This document shows, piece after piece, positions 1 to 5,824 of a stretch of DNA of 15,596 nucleotides; position 1 is the first letter of the stretch; every line of letters begins with the position of its first letter. The DNA is from Bacillota bacterium. GTDB taxonomy: Bacteria; Bacillota; Bacilli; Paenibacillales; NBRC-103111. The position numbers were made by a program, and so were the translations under genes. The notes beneath the pieces were generated by a model. It was not told the origin of the DNA and did not search any database. It worked only from the letters and a program-made list of their open reading frames with translations. The stretch is from assembly GCA_023393235.1 (NCBI GenBank), contig JAEWMH010000183.1, forward strand, positions 1-15,596. Reading direction: 5' to 3'.

Positions 1-68
1 ATAGGTTCGGGGTGGAAGTGTGGCAACACATGGAGCTGACGAATACTAATCGGTCGAGGGCTTAACCT
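1..68 (+). rRNA. rrl: 23S ribosomal RNA, 3' end (partial)
   Basis: The first ~68 bases match the conserved 3' terminus of bacterial 23S rRNA: a helix-98/99-like stretch, then the near-universal 'gctgac-aatactaatcg-tcgag-gcttaacc' block. The 5' part lies outside the window. The exact mature end (66-70) is inferred from the usual ...CTTAACC(T) terminus. The gene reads toward the tRNA cluster on the same strand, so the window opens at the end of an rrn operon. Confidence 0.93.
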
Positions 69-181
69 ACGAGAGTGGCACTAGCCACACTCACTTGGTA
101 AGCAGTGGTTTAGATGAAGAGGTTTCGGTGACCTCGTTTCGCATCCGGTTTTCAGGGCGCAAGCTCTGTTTTGTAGGCTAT
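69..181 (+). other. 23S-to-tRNA spacer with processing-type hairpins; no 5S gene
   Basis: This 113-nt spacer holds three small stem-loops: GTGGC/GCCAC at 75-88, GAGGT/ACCTC at 119-135, and CAGGGC-GCAA-GCTCTG at 153-168 followed by TTTTGT. The last has a GNRA-type tetraloop and resembles the stem found in many Bacillales rRNA/tRNA spacers. No 5S rRNA core is present, and the spacer is shorter than a ~117-nt 5S gene plus flanks would need. The stems are read directly; a role in transcript processing is inferred. Confidence 0.55.
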
Positions 182-270
182 GGAGAGATACCCAAGTGGC
201 TGTAAGGGGACCCTCTGCTAAGGGGTTAGACTGCGTTAGCGGTGCGAGGGTTCGAATCCCTCTCTCTCCG
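182..270 (+). tRNA. tRNA-Ser (GCT)
   Basis: An 89-nt class II tRNA. Acceptor arm GGAGAGA (182-188) pairs with TCTCTCC (263-269), with discriminator G at 270. The anticodon stem ACCCT/GGGGT encloses loop CTGCTAA, giving anticodon GCT at 217-219 (serine AGC/AGT codons). A long variable arm occupies about 227-245. The T-arm is GAGGG-TTCGAAT-CCCTC. The next bases are TAT, so CCA is not encoded, unlike the five following tRNAs; the 3' end must be completed by tRNA nucleotidyltransferase. Confidence 0.96.
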
Positions 271-293
271 TATTACCTCTTTTGATAGAATAT

Positions 294-370
294 GGCGGTG
301 TAGCTCAGCTGGCTAGAGCGTTCGGTTCATACCCGAAAGGTCGGGTGTTCGATTCCCTTCGCCGCTACCA
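294..370 (+). tRNA. tRNA-Met (CAT), elongator type
   Basis: A 77-nt tRNA with encoded CCA. Acceptor GGCGGTG pairs with CGCCGCT, using wobble at two positions. The anticodon stem TTCGG/CCGAA holds loop TTCATAC, with CAT at 328-330. The absence of GGG/CCC in the anticodon stem and the close likeness to B. subtilis elongator tRNA-Met argue against an initiator; a lysidine-modified Ile-CAU identity is less likely. The T-stem GGGTG (343-347) against CCCTT (355-359) contains a T-C mismatch (346/356) plus two G-T pairs, so this arm is weak. Confidence 0.92.
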
Positions 371-379
371 TATTTACCC

Positions 380-455
380 GGGCGCTTAGCTCAGCCGGGA
401 GAGCATCTGCCTTACAAGCAGAGGGTCGGGGGTTCGATCCCCTCAGCGCCCACCA
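380..455 (+). tRNA. tRNA-Val (TAC)
   Basis: A 76-nt tRNA. Acceptor GGGCGCT/AGCGCCC, discriminator A, CCA encoded at 453-455. The anticodon stem TCTGC/GCAGA encloses loop CTTACAA, with anticodon TAC at 413-415. The T-arm is GGGGG-TTCGATC-CCCTC. It lies nine bases after tRNA-Met. Confidence 0.97.
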
Positions 456-468
456 TTTCACTTTACGC

Positions 469-545
469 GGAGCCGTGGTGTAGAGGCCTAACATGCCTGC
501 CTGTCACGCAGGAGACCGCGAGTTCGAATCTCGTCGGCTCCGCCA
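469..545 (+). tRNA. tRNA-Asp (GTC)
   Basis: A 77-nt tRNA. Acceptor GGAGCCG/CGGCTCC, discriminator G, CCA encoded at 543-545. The anticodon stem CCTGC/GCAGG holds loop CTGTCAC, with GTC at 503-505. The T-arm is GCGAG-TTCGAAT-CTCGT. Discriminator G and a GTC anticodon are typical tRNA-Asp identity elements. Confidence 0.97.
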
Positions 546-565
546 TTTACATCTTTTGCCCATGT

Positions 566-641
<76 letters not shown>

Positions 642-671
642 TTTTTTTATTTTACGTGGTCTAATGCCCAT

Positions 672-755
672 GGAGGGCTAGCGAAGTGGCCAAACGCGGG
701 AGACTGTAAATCTCTTCCTTCGGGTTCGGTGGTTCGAATCCATCGCCCTCCACCA
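672..755 (+). tRNA. tRNA-Tyr (GTA)
   Basis: An 84-nt class II tRNA with a long variable arm, as expected for bacterial tRNA-Tyr. Acceptor GGAGGGC/GCCCTCC, discriminator A, encoded CCA. The anticodon stem GAGA/TCTC holds loop CTGTAAA, with GTA at 706-708. The T-arm is GGTGG-TTCGAAT-CCATC. It is the last tRNA before the terminator. Confidence 0.97.
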
Positions 756-770
756 TACCTACAACTAACC

Positions 771-806
771 AACCGCAGCTTCCTCCCAAGGGGCAGCGGT
801 TTTTTT
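771..806 (+). terminator. Intrinsic terminator of the rRNA/tRNA operon
   Basis: AACCGC (771-776) pairs with GCGGTT (796-801), with further pairing CCC/GGG around the loop, followed directly by a run of seven T. It lies 15 bases after tRNA-Tyr and before the next coding sequence, so it ends the tRNA transcript. Confidence 0.82.
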
Positions 807-834
807 GTGTATTCCACAGGACGGGAGGATGGAT

Positions 835-1671
835 ATGTCCACATTATATGTATCCGATCTCGATGGTACTCTGCTGACCCGAGGTCATGAAATCAGCCCC
901 TTCAGCGCAGGGGTCATTCAAGGCTTAATCGATCACCAAATCCATTTTACATATGCAACTGCCCGTTCCTTTGCCTCCGCACAAGCCGTTACAGCTGGAC
1001 TTACGCCCCGTCTACCCGTAATTGTAAACAACGGTGCCTTTATTATGGATCCGGCCTCAGGCGTTCCATTGTTCTCGGTTTATTTTCAAGAGGAGGAAAA
1101 AATGGAGGTAGCCCGCCTTCTGGCTCGGCATCGGCTCTTTCCCTTGGTGTACAGCCAACAGGAGGGCGTGGAGAAGGTTTGCTGGTTAACAGGCGAAGAG
1201 AATGAAGGCATGCGGTATTACTTTAGCCAGCGTCCGGGGGACAAGCGGTTCCAGCCCTTGTCATCACCAGAGAGGCTTTACGGGGGAGACGTGTTTTACT
1301 TTATTTGTATGGGGGAACGGGATACGCTGCTGCCCGTATATGAAGCCCTCCGGGATCATCCCCATTACCAATGTATCCTCCAACAAGAGCTCTACCGGAC
1401 TGAATATTGGTGTGAAATTATGCCCAAGCCGGCCACCAAAGCAAACGCTATTCTGAAGCTGAAGGAAAGGCTGGGTTGTACCCGGGTCGTTTGCTTCGGC
1501 GACGGCTTGAACGATCTTCCGATGTTTGCGATAGCGGATGAATGTTATGCTGTGTCCAACGCGGTAGAAACGCTCAAAGCGGCTGCTACCGGGATTATCG
1601 GAGCCAACAGCGAGGATGGCGTGGCGTGCTGGCTCAAGGAGCATGCCGCCTCCTATATAAAAAGAGGGTAA
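835..1671 (+). CDS. Cof-type HAD-IIB family hydrolase (sugar-phosphate or cofactor phosphatase)
   Basis: A 278-aa cytosolic phosphatase of the HAD superfamily, Cof/YidA subgroup; members dephosphorylate sugar phosphates, FMN or similar small molecules, and the substrate cannot be read from sequence. Motif I is DLDGT with nucleophile Asp8 and acid/base Asp10. The motif III lysine is probably Lys202 (KPATKANAI). Motif IV is GDGLNDLPMF with Asp223 and Asp227. The stretch between is a C2-type cap, and the length fits the family. I start at ATG 835 because GGGAGG (823-828) lies six bases upstream. The frame stays open to a TTG at 805, but that lies inside the tRNA terminator's T-run, and ATG 829 is too close to the ribosome site. 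The gene stands alone and converges with the next gene 13 bases downstream. Confidence 0.87.
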   Translation: MSTLYVSDLDGTLLTRGHEISPFSAGVIQGLIDHQIHFTYATARSFASAQAVTAGLTPRLPVIVNNGAFIMDPASGVPLFSVYFQEEEKMEVARLLARHRLFPLVYSQQEGVEKVCWLTGEENEGMRYYFSQRPGDKRFQPLSSPERLYGGDVFYFICMGERDTLLPVYEALRDHPHYQCILQQELYRTEYWCEIMPKPATKANAILKLKERLGCTRVVCFGDGLNDLPMFAIADECYAVSNAVETLKAAATGIIGANSEDGVACWLKEHAASYIKRG

Positions 1672-1684
1672 AGAAACGCTGCCC

Positions 1685-1990
1685 CTACTCCAGCTTGTCC
1701 CGGACGGATTGAAGCTTGGACTCCATGGTGGCGGCTTTGTCCCTCCGGTCGTCAATTTTTATCGTCGTACTCACCCGGGCCGCTCCCTTCAGAAACGGTA
1801 CCTCATGCATACGCCGGACAACCGCCAACAGTTGGTCCAGTTCTCCTTCTATTATGGTGCTCATCGGCGTCAGCTGAAACTTCACCGCCTCCTCCGACTG
1901 CTCCAGCACCTTATGTACCTCCGCCACGTAATGGCTGACGCTTGGGCTTCCTGTGCCCAACGGAACAATGGTAACCTCGACAATAGCCAT
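1685..1990 (-). CDS. MTH1187/UPF0045 family thiamine-binding protein
   Basis: A 101-aa protein on the minus strand, starting MAIVEVTIVPLGT, the hallmark start of the MTH1187/YkoF-type thiamine-binding domain (formerly DUF77/UPF0045). Family members have a ferredoxin-like fold, form tetramers, and some bind thiamine. Other family features are the S-V-S-HYV segment near residue 16, the T-P-MSTIIEGE segment near residues 41-49, and a C-terminal helix rich in charged residues. Full length for the family. The start is supported by GGAGGAG seven bases upstream on the minus strand. No TPP riboswitch is visible upstream, so regulation by thiamine is not shown. It converges with the HAD gene and diverges from the NlpC/P60 gene. 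Confidence 0.85.
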   Translation of the reverse strand: MAIVEVTIVPLGTGSPSVSHYVAEVHKVLEQSEEAVKFQLTPMSTIIEGELDQLLAVVRRMHEVPFLKGAARVSTTIKIDDRRDKAATMESKLQSVRDKLE

Positions 1991-2040
1991 GTCTGCTCCT
2001 CCTCCATCAATCTTTTGGCAAACCTCTGCTTTATCTATCT

Positions 2041-2068
2041 ATTGTAGTCTTATTTTTCCTCATGTAAA
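2041..2068 (-). promoter_or_regulatory. Sigma-A-type promoter of the thiamine-binding protein gene
   Basis: Read on the minus strand, TTTACA (2068-2063) and TACAAT (2046-2041) are separated by 16 bases, matching TTGACA/TATAAT at five of six positions each. It lies about 50 bases upstream of the ATG at 1990, in an AT-rich stretch. No other obvious promoter is present for this gene. Confidence 0.65.
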
Positions 2069-2216
2069 TTCTTTTTATTTTGTAATAGAATGGCTCCCAA
2101 TAAGCCATCCTTATGATTGTTGTGCTGTGGAATCGTTGGCAGACCAGGCATTAATTGACGCCGGTGTGCTTTTACTGGCTTCCGTACCAGTATTTTTGCA
2201 TGGGAGAAGGCGTCTT

Positions 2217-2237
2217 TACCATGGTAACCTTAGTATA
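2217..2237. promoter_or_regulatory. Palindrome TACCATGGTA with downstream GTATA, upstream of the NlpC/P60 gene
   Basis: A perfect 10-bp palindrome TACCATGGTA (2217-2226; 12 bp as TTACCATGGTAA) is followed after six bases by GTATA (2233-2237). It lies about 77 bases upstream of the chosen TTG start. The same palindrome, spacing and GTATA recur upstream of hprK at 5786-5806. An operator role is inference only. Confidence 0.3.
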
Positions 2238-2313
2238 GCCGATCATGGTTTTGCCAAATCGGGAGATTCTACACAATTCACACAATCTTATGCAGCCTTG
2301 GAGGGATCAATTC

Positions 2314-3165
2314 TTGTTTACTCGTAAAGTAAAGCTGGTTGTGACGGTTACATTGACGGCAGCAGCGATTTATGCCGGCGGTGCGGCAGGCACGGCCCAT
2401 GGAGCAGCGGCAGACATGGATGCGGTATCCATCGCTCGTGAGATGGCAGGACAGGATTTTGCCAAGGGGCAAGCGACCCCCTCGAAGGGCTTTGATGCAT
2501 CCGGCCTGGTGTATTACATTTACCAGACGCTTGATTATGAGATTCCCCGATACATGAATGCCCAATACAAAATGGACAAGCCCTTCGTGAAGGAGTCCGG
2601 CAATGTGCAGCCGGGGGATATCGTCTTCTTCGGAGGCAACGGATATATCTCCTTTAACGGGATATATATGGGCAACAATGAGTTCGCCATGTCCTCCAAA
2701 TCGGAGGATGAGGTGGTCATCCGCAAGATGAGTGCTTACGCCGACCAATTCATTGGAGCCAGACGCGTACTCTCCAAGGAGGACCAGCTGAAGGTGAAGC
2801 TGATCTTGGATGCCCGAAAGTATCTGGGAACTCCATATGTATTCGGCGCCAAATACGGCCAGACGGCCACCTTTGATTGCTCCTCCTTTGTCAAAACCGT
2901 TTTTGCCCAGAATGGCATTACGCTTCCCCGGGTATCCCGCAACCAGGCTTTGGAGGGAACCTACGTCAGCCGGGCTAATCTGCAGGTGGGGGATTTGGTG
3001 TTTTTCACAACCAAGGACTCCAAAGGGAAAATCGGCCACGTCGGGATCTATGTGGGTGACGGGAACATGATCCATACCTACGGCGACGGCGGCGTAAAAT
3101 ACTCTACGATAGAAAAAGGCTGGTGGAACGACCATTATGTAACCGCCCGCCGGCTGCTCAAATAA
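2314..3165 (+). CDS. Secreted NlpC/P60 peptidase with two domains, the first degenerate
   Basis: A 283-aa exported cell-wall hydrolase. From TTG 2314 the N-terminus is a classic signal peptide: basic LFTRKVK, hydrophobic VVTVTLTAAAIYAGGAAG, then a likely cleavage near AHG-AAA. GGAGGG (2300-2305) lies eight bases upstream. A longer form from ATG 2245 (306 aa) lacks a ribosome site and would bury the signal peptide. The C-terminal NlpC/P60 domain (about 160-283) keeps the D-C-S motif with catalytic Cys189, then His242 (GHVGIY) and His254; this family cleaves peptide bonds in peptidoglycan stems, commonly gamma-D-Glu-diamino acid. The N-terminal domain (about 38-152) aligns to it (FDASGLV, VQPGDIVFF, NGIYMG), but the equivalents are Ala62, Phe114 and Met126, so it is probably a non-catalytic binding module. 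Monocistronic, with its own terminator. Confidence 0.87.
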   Translation: MFTRKVKLVVTVTLTAAAIYAGGAAGTAHGAAADMDAVSIAREMAGQDFAKGQATPSKGFDASGLVYYIYQTLDYEIPRYMNAQYKMDKPFVKESGNVQPGDIVFFGGNGYISFNGIYMGNNEFAMSSKSEDEVVIRKMSAYADQFIGARRVLSKEDQLKVKLILDARKYLGTPYVFGAKYGQTATFDCSSFVKTVFAQNGITLPRVSRNQALEGTYVSRANLQVGDLVFFTTKDSKGKIGHVGIYVGDGNMIHTYGDGGVKYSTIEKGWWNDHYVTARRLLK

Positions 3166-3177
3166 GAATATCCCGAT

Positions 3178-3215
3178 GACCCCCTGGGCTAATGCCTTGG
3201 GGGTTTCTTTTTTTG
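3178..3215 (+). terminator. Intrinsic terminator after the NlpC/P60 gene
   Basis: ACCCCC (3179-3184) pairs with GGGGGT (3199-3204). An inner GGGC/GCCT extension closes a TAAT tetraloop, and the stem is followed by TTCTTTTTTT. It starts 13 bases after the stop codon. Confidence 0.88.
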
Positions 3216-3259
3216 GGGGCGGAGGTGTTTTGGGACATGCTGTGAAGGCAAGCCTCATA

Positions 3260-3268
3260 TGTTACAAT
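3260..3268 (+). promoter_or_regulatory. Extended -10 promoter for the PucR-type regulator
   Basis: TGTTACAAT (3260-3268) is an extended -10 element: TG, one base, then TACAAT. No good -35 lies 17 bases upstream (CTGTGA at 3240-3245), which fits an extended -10 promoter. It precedes the start codon at 3319 by about 50 bases. Confidence 0.5.
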
Positions 3269-3318
3269 AGAAAGAGATACCCCGCAGATATCATTCAGGC
3301 GGCATAGGAGCAGTGGTT

Positions 3319-4446
3319 ATGGACTGGGATCATATTGTGGAAGAGCTGAAGGAGATTCTCCAAATCCCCTTGAAAAGGGAGGTTATGTCCGCAGACGATT
3401 GGGATCGTCTATCGGGCCGGCGGCAGACACAGGAAGGTCTGATCCGCAAGGCCGGGAAAAACGGGAAGGTTTATGTGGCTCTGGGCTCCCCCGATCCGGA
3501 GCAGGTAGACGTGCTGGAGCTGGAGGAGGCACTGGTGACTCCCTCCGAGCTCAGGCTGGTGGAGATGCTGTTGGAGGCATGGGGAGGAAAAGCGCCCATC
3601 AAGCAAGAGGAGCCGGTGCAGCCTGCCAATGAAGACGAACGCAAAGCCCTGCTGGTGCGGGAATGGTTATTGGAACGGCTGGAGTCGGGAGACTTCCGTG
3701 CCGATATGCCGGAGCCGCTGGCTACGCAGCTGTCCTTGTATACCCCACGGATCCCGTTCCTGCTGAATGGGGATTATACCGGCATGCGCAAGGTATCCTA
3801 TGTGGAGCTGAAGCGTCTTTTGGAGTCCTTTTTTGATGAGGAGATCCTGCTGATTCCTCTAATGGAAAAGGAGTGGCTGATACTTGGTTCGGAGGGGCTC
3901 TTGACTGCAAGCCAGGATGAGGACAGGGAAAGCGACGTGGAGGAAACCCAGGAAGAGGCATTATTCTCTCTTTGCAGCGCCCTGTACGAGATGCTGTCCA
4001 ATGAGTGGGTTGGCGAGTGCCATGTTACCACCAATTATCCGAAAACCCCTGCCGCGTCTTTGCTGTCCTCGGTCCAGGAGATGCGGGAGGCCATCCGCCT
4101 GGGCAAAATGTACCATGTTGGAAGCAACCTGCATTTGCCCTGGACCATGCATATGGAAAAGCTGCTGTACGCCGTCCCTGACCAGGACAGGCTGCAGTTC
4201 GTGGACCATATTCTCCGCGGCATCGACCATGTGCTGGATCAGGAGATGCTGTCCACCCTGGAGAATTTCTTTGCACAGGACTGTAATGTCAGCGAAACGG
4301 CCAAGCGGCTGTACATTCACCGCAATACTCTTCTATACAGGCTGGACAAGTTTAAGCAGGAGACCGGCAAGGACGTCAGAACCTTCAATGATGCGGTCTT
4401 GGTAAAGACAGCGCTTTTATTGTACAAAGTGACGAAAAGGAAGTAG
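3319..4446 (+). CDS. PucR/CdaR-type helix-turn-helix transcriptional regulator
   Basis: A 375-aa cytosolic regulator. The C-terminal ~60 residues match the PucR-family HTH_30 domain: a short helix-turn-helix (NVSETAKRLYIHRNTLLYRLDKF) followed by a helix ending DAVLVKTALLLYK, as in CdaR/PucR regulators. The central part (about 110-300) resembles a GGDEF-like/sensor region of such proteins, but I see no specific ligand-binding motif, and its N-terminus is not recognisable. I start at ATG 3319, eight bases after AGGAG (3306-3310); GTG 3313 is in frame but too close to that site. It lies about 100 bases upstream of ugpC on the same strand. An arrangement of regulator followed by sugar ATPase suggests, but does not prove, a role in carbohydrate regulation. 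Confidence 0.8.
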   Translation: MDWDHIVEELKEILQIPLKREVMSADDWDRLSGRRQTQEGLIRKAGKNGKVYVALGSPDPEQVDVLELEEALVTPSELRLVEMLLEAWGGKAPIKQEEPVQPANEDERKALLVREWLLERLESGDFRADMPEPLATQLSLYTPRIPFLLNGDYTGMRKVSYVELKRLLESFFDEEILLIPLMEKEWLILGSEGLLTASQDEDRESDVEETQEEALFSLCSALYEMLSNEWVGECHVTTNYPKTPAASLLSSVQEMREAIRLGKMYHVGSNLHLPWTMHMEKLLYAVPDQDRLQFVDHILRGIDHVLDQEMLSTLENFFAQDCNVSETAKRLYIHRNTLLYRLDKFKQETGKDVRTFNDAVLVKTALLLYKVTKRK

Positions 4447-4460
4447 TTTTTTTGTAAGGT

Positions 4461-4496
4461 TTGTGCATAGTCACAAGACCCGGGATAGGGTAAGAT
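4461..4496 (+). promoter_or_regulatory. Candidate ugpC promoter with an operator-like dyad
   Basis: TTGTG (4461-4465) and CACAA (4472-4476) form an inverted repeat with a six-base centre. It overlaps a weak -35 TAGTCA (4468-4473), 17 bases before TAAGAT (4491-4496). Each hexamer matches consensus at four of six positions. The dyad is placed where a repressor or activator could act; the regulator is unknown, and the adjacent PucR-type protein is one candidate by position only. Confidence 0.4.
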
Positions 4497-4543
4497 AAGA
4501 CTATCAAGAACGACAAGAAATGATCATGTGGGAGGAATTAAAT

Positions 4544-5665
4544 ATGGCAGGCGTGCGCTTACACCATATCGTTAAAACTTATCCGGGAAACACCGAACCG
4601 ACCGTTAAAGACTTCCATCTGGATATTAAAGATAAAGAATTCGTGGTACTGGTTGGCGGCTCCGGCTGCGGTAAGTCCACCACCCTTCGTATGATTGCCG
4701 GCCTGGAAGAAATCACTTCCGGCGAACTGTACATCGGTGACCGTCTGGTGAATGACGTAGCTCCTAAGGACCGCGACATCGCAATGGTGTTCCAATCCTA
4801 CGCCCTGTACCCGCACATGAACGTATACCAAAACATGGCATTCGGCCTGAAGCTGCGTAAGTTCAAGAAAGCCGACATTGACGCACGCGTTCGTCAAGCT
4901 GCCAAGATCCTCGACATCGAGCACCTGCTGGACCGTAAGCCTAAGGCATTGTCCGGTGGTCAACGTCAACGTGTTGCTCTGGGCCGCGCCATCGTGCGTG
5001 AACCGCAAGTGTTCCTGATGGACGAACCGCTCTCCAACTTGGACGCCAAGCTGCGTGTAGCGATGCGTACTGAGATCCTGAAGCTGCACAAGCGTCTGGA
5101 AACCACCTTCATCTACGTAACGCATGACCAAACCGAAGCCTTGACCATGGGTGACCGGATCGTAGTTATGGAGCAAGGCGTTATCCAACAAGCTGCTACT
5201 CCGGACGAAATGTACAATTTCCCGGTTAACATGTTCGTTGCAGGCTTCATCGGGACTCCTTCCATGAACTTCATCAACGGTACTCTGGCTGACGAAGGCG
5301 GCGCTGTATACTTCAAGACCAACGGCATCCGCGTAGAAGTTCCGGGCGGCAAAGCCAAGTCTCTGCGTGAGAAAGGCTACATCGGCAAGGAAGTGGTTAT
5401 GGGTATCCGTTCCGAGGACATCCACGACGAGCCGATCTTCCTGGAAGGCTCCCCGAACACCATCGTGAATGCAAACGTAGAAGTAACCGAAAACCTCGGT
5501 CACGAAATGTTCCTTCACTTGGCCGGTCTGGGTGCAAACACTGTAGTTGCCCGTGTTGACGGACGTTCCGCCATCAAGGACGGCACTTCTGTGAAGCTGG
5601 CATTCGACATGAACAAGGTTCACTTCTTCGACAAGGATTCCACTGAGTCCATCTTGATCAAATAA
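4544..5665 (+). CDS. ugpC: Multi-sugar ABC transporter ATP-binding protein (UgpC/MsmX family)
   Basis: A 373-aa ATPase that energises carbohydrate ABC importers from the cytosolic face. Seen in order: Walker A GGSGCGKST (38-46), Q-loop in MVFQSYALYPHMN, signature LSGGQ (136-140), Walker B FLMDEP (Asp160, Glu161), D-loop SNLDA and the H-loop His194 (THDQ). A C-terminal TOBE/MOP-type regulatory region follows (about 240-373). Length fits MsmX/UgpC/MalK. No permease or binding protein is adjacent, consistent with the known behaviour of MsmX as an ATPase shared by several importers. Start ATG 4544 is set by GGGAGGA (4530-4536); ATG 4520 lies upstream of it. Arginine codons are almost all CGT/CGC and glutamine is CAA, whereas neighbours use CGG heavily, the pattern of a highly expressed gene. 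It is followed by a terminator, so it forms its own unit or a two-gene unit with the regulator. Confidence 0.94.
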   Translation: MAGVRLHHIVKTYPGNTEPTVKDFHLDIKDKEFVVLVGGSGCGKSTTLRMIAGLEEITSGELYIGDRLVNDVAPKDRDIAMVFQSYALYPHMNVYQNMAFGLKLRKFKKADIDARVRQAAKILDIEHLLDRKPKALSGGQRQRVALGRAIVREPQVFLMDEPLSNLDAKLRVAMRTEILKLHKRLETTFIYVTHDQTEALTMGDRIVVMEQGVIQQAATPDEMYNFPVNMFVAGFIGTPSMNFINGTLADEGGAVYFKTNGIRVEVPGGKAKSLREKGYIGKEVVMGIRSEDIHDEPIFLEGSPNTIVNANVEVTENLGHEMFLHLAGLGANTVVARVDGRSAIKDGTSVKLAFDMNKVHFFDKDSTESILIK

Positions 5666-5684
5666 GTTTTCCCACATAGAGACA

Positions 5685-5719
5685 AAAAGCCGGCTAATGC
5701 AGCCGGCTTTTATTTTTTG
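5685..5719 (+). terminator. Intrinsic terminator after ugpC
   Basis: AAAAGCCGGCT (5685-5695) pairs perfectly with AGCCGGCTTTT (5701-5711) around loop AATGC, followed by TATTTTTT. With A/T flanks on both sides it may also work on the opposite strand. Confidence 0.93.
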
Positions 5720-5762
5720 CCTGGGCATGGCCCTAAACATACGAGGAATCATGTCCCCAGTG

Positions 5763-5806
5763 TTGATTTATGCGGACAATTCTTATACCATGGTACTATT
5801 GGTATA
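5763..5806 (+). promoter_or_regulatory. hprK upstream region: weak promoter and palindrome TACCATGGTA
   Basis: TTGATT (5763-5768) and TATACC (5784-5789) are 15 bases apart, a suboptimal sigma-A pair. Overlapping it is the perfect palindrome TACCATGGTA (5786-5795), then six bases and GTATA (5802-5806). The whole also forms an inverted repeat TATACC/GGTATA (5784-5789, 5801-5806). The palindrome plus GTATA matches the arrangement at 2217-2237. Confidence 0.35.
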
Positions 5807-5824
5807 TAAAGGAGAACGAGGAAC

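Noticed and set aside
1672..1684. Bidirectional terminator between the convergent HAD and thiamine-binding protein genes
   Set aside because: The 13-base gap and flanks show only a GGG/CCC pairing with no stable stem or T-run; the genes may read into each other's 3' ends.
2278..3258. 326-codon minus-strand frame opposite the NlpC/P60 gene
   Set aside because: The plus strand has a signal peptide, ribosome site, two recognisable domains and a terminator; the minus frame has none of these.
4461..4476. CRP/FNR-type binding site
   Set aside because: The half-sites resemble TGTG/CACA but are two bases too close together for the CRP-like 16-bp core, so only a generic dyad is claimed.
4559..5752. 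Long open frame of 397 codons on the minus strand opposite ugpC
   Set aside because: It is antisense to a gene with every ABC ATPase motif, shows no family similarity, and results from the strong codon bias of ugpC leaving few stops on the other strand.
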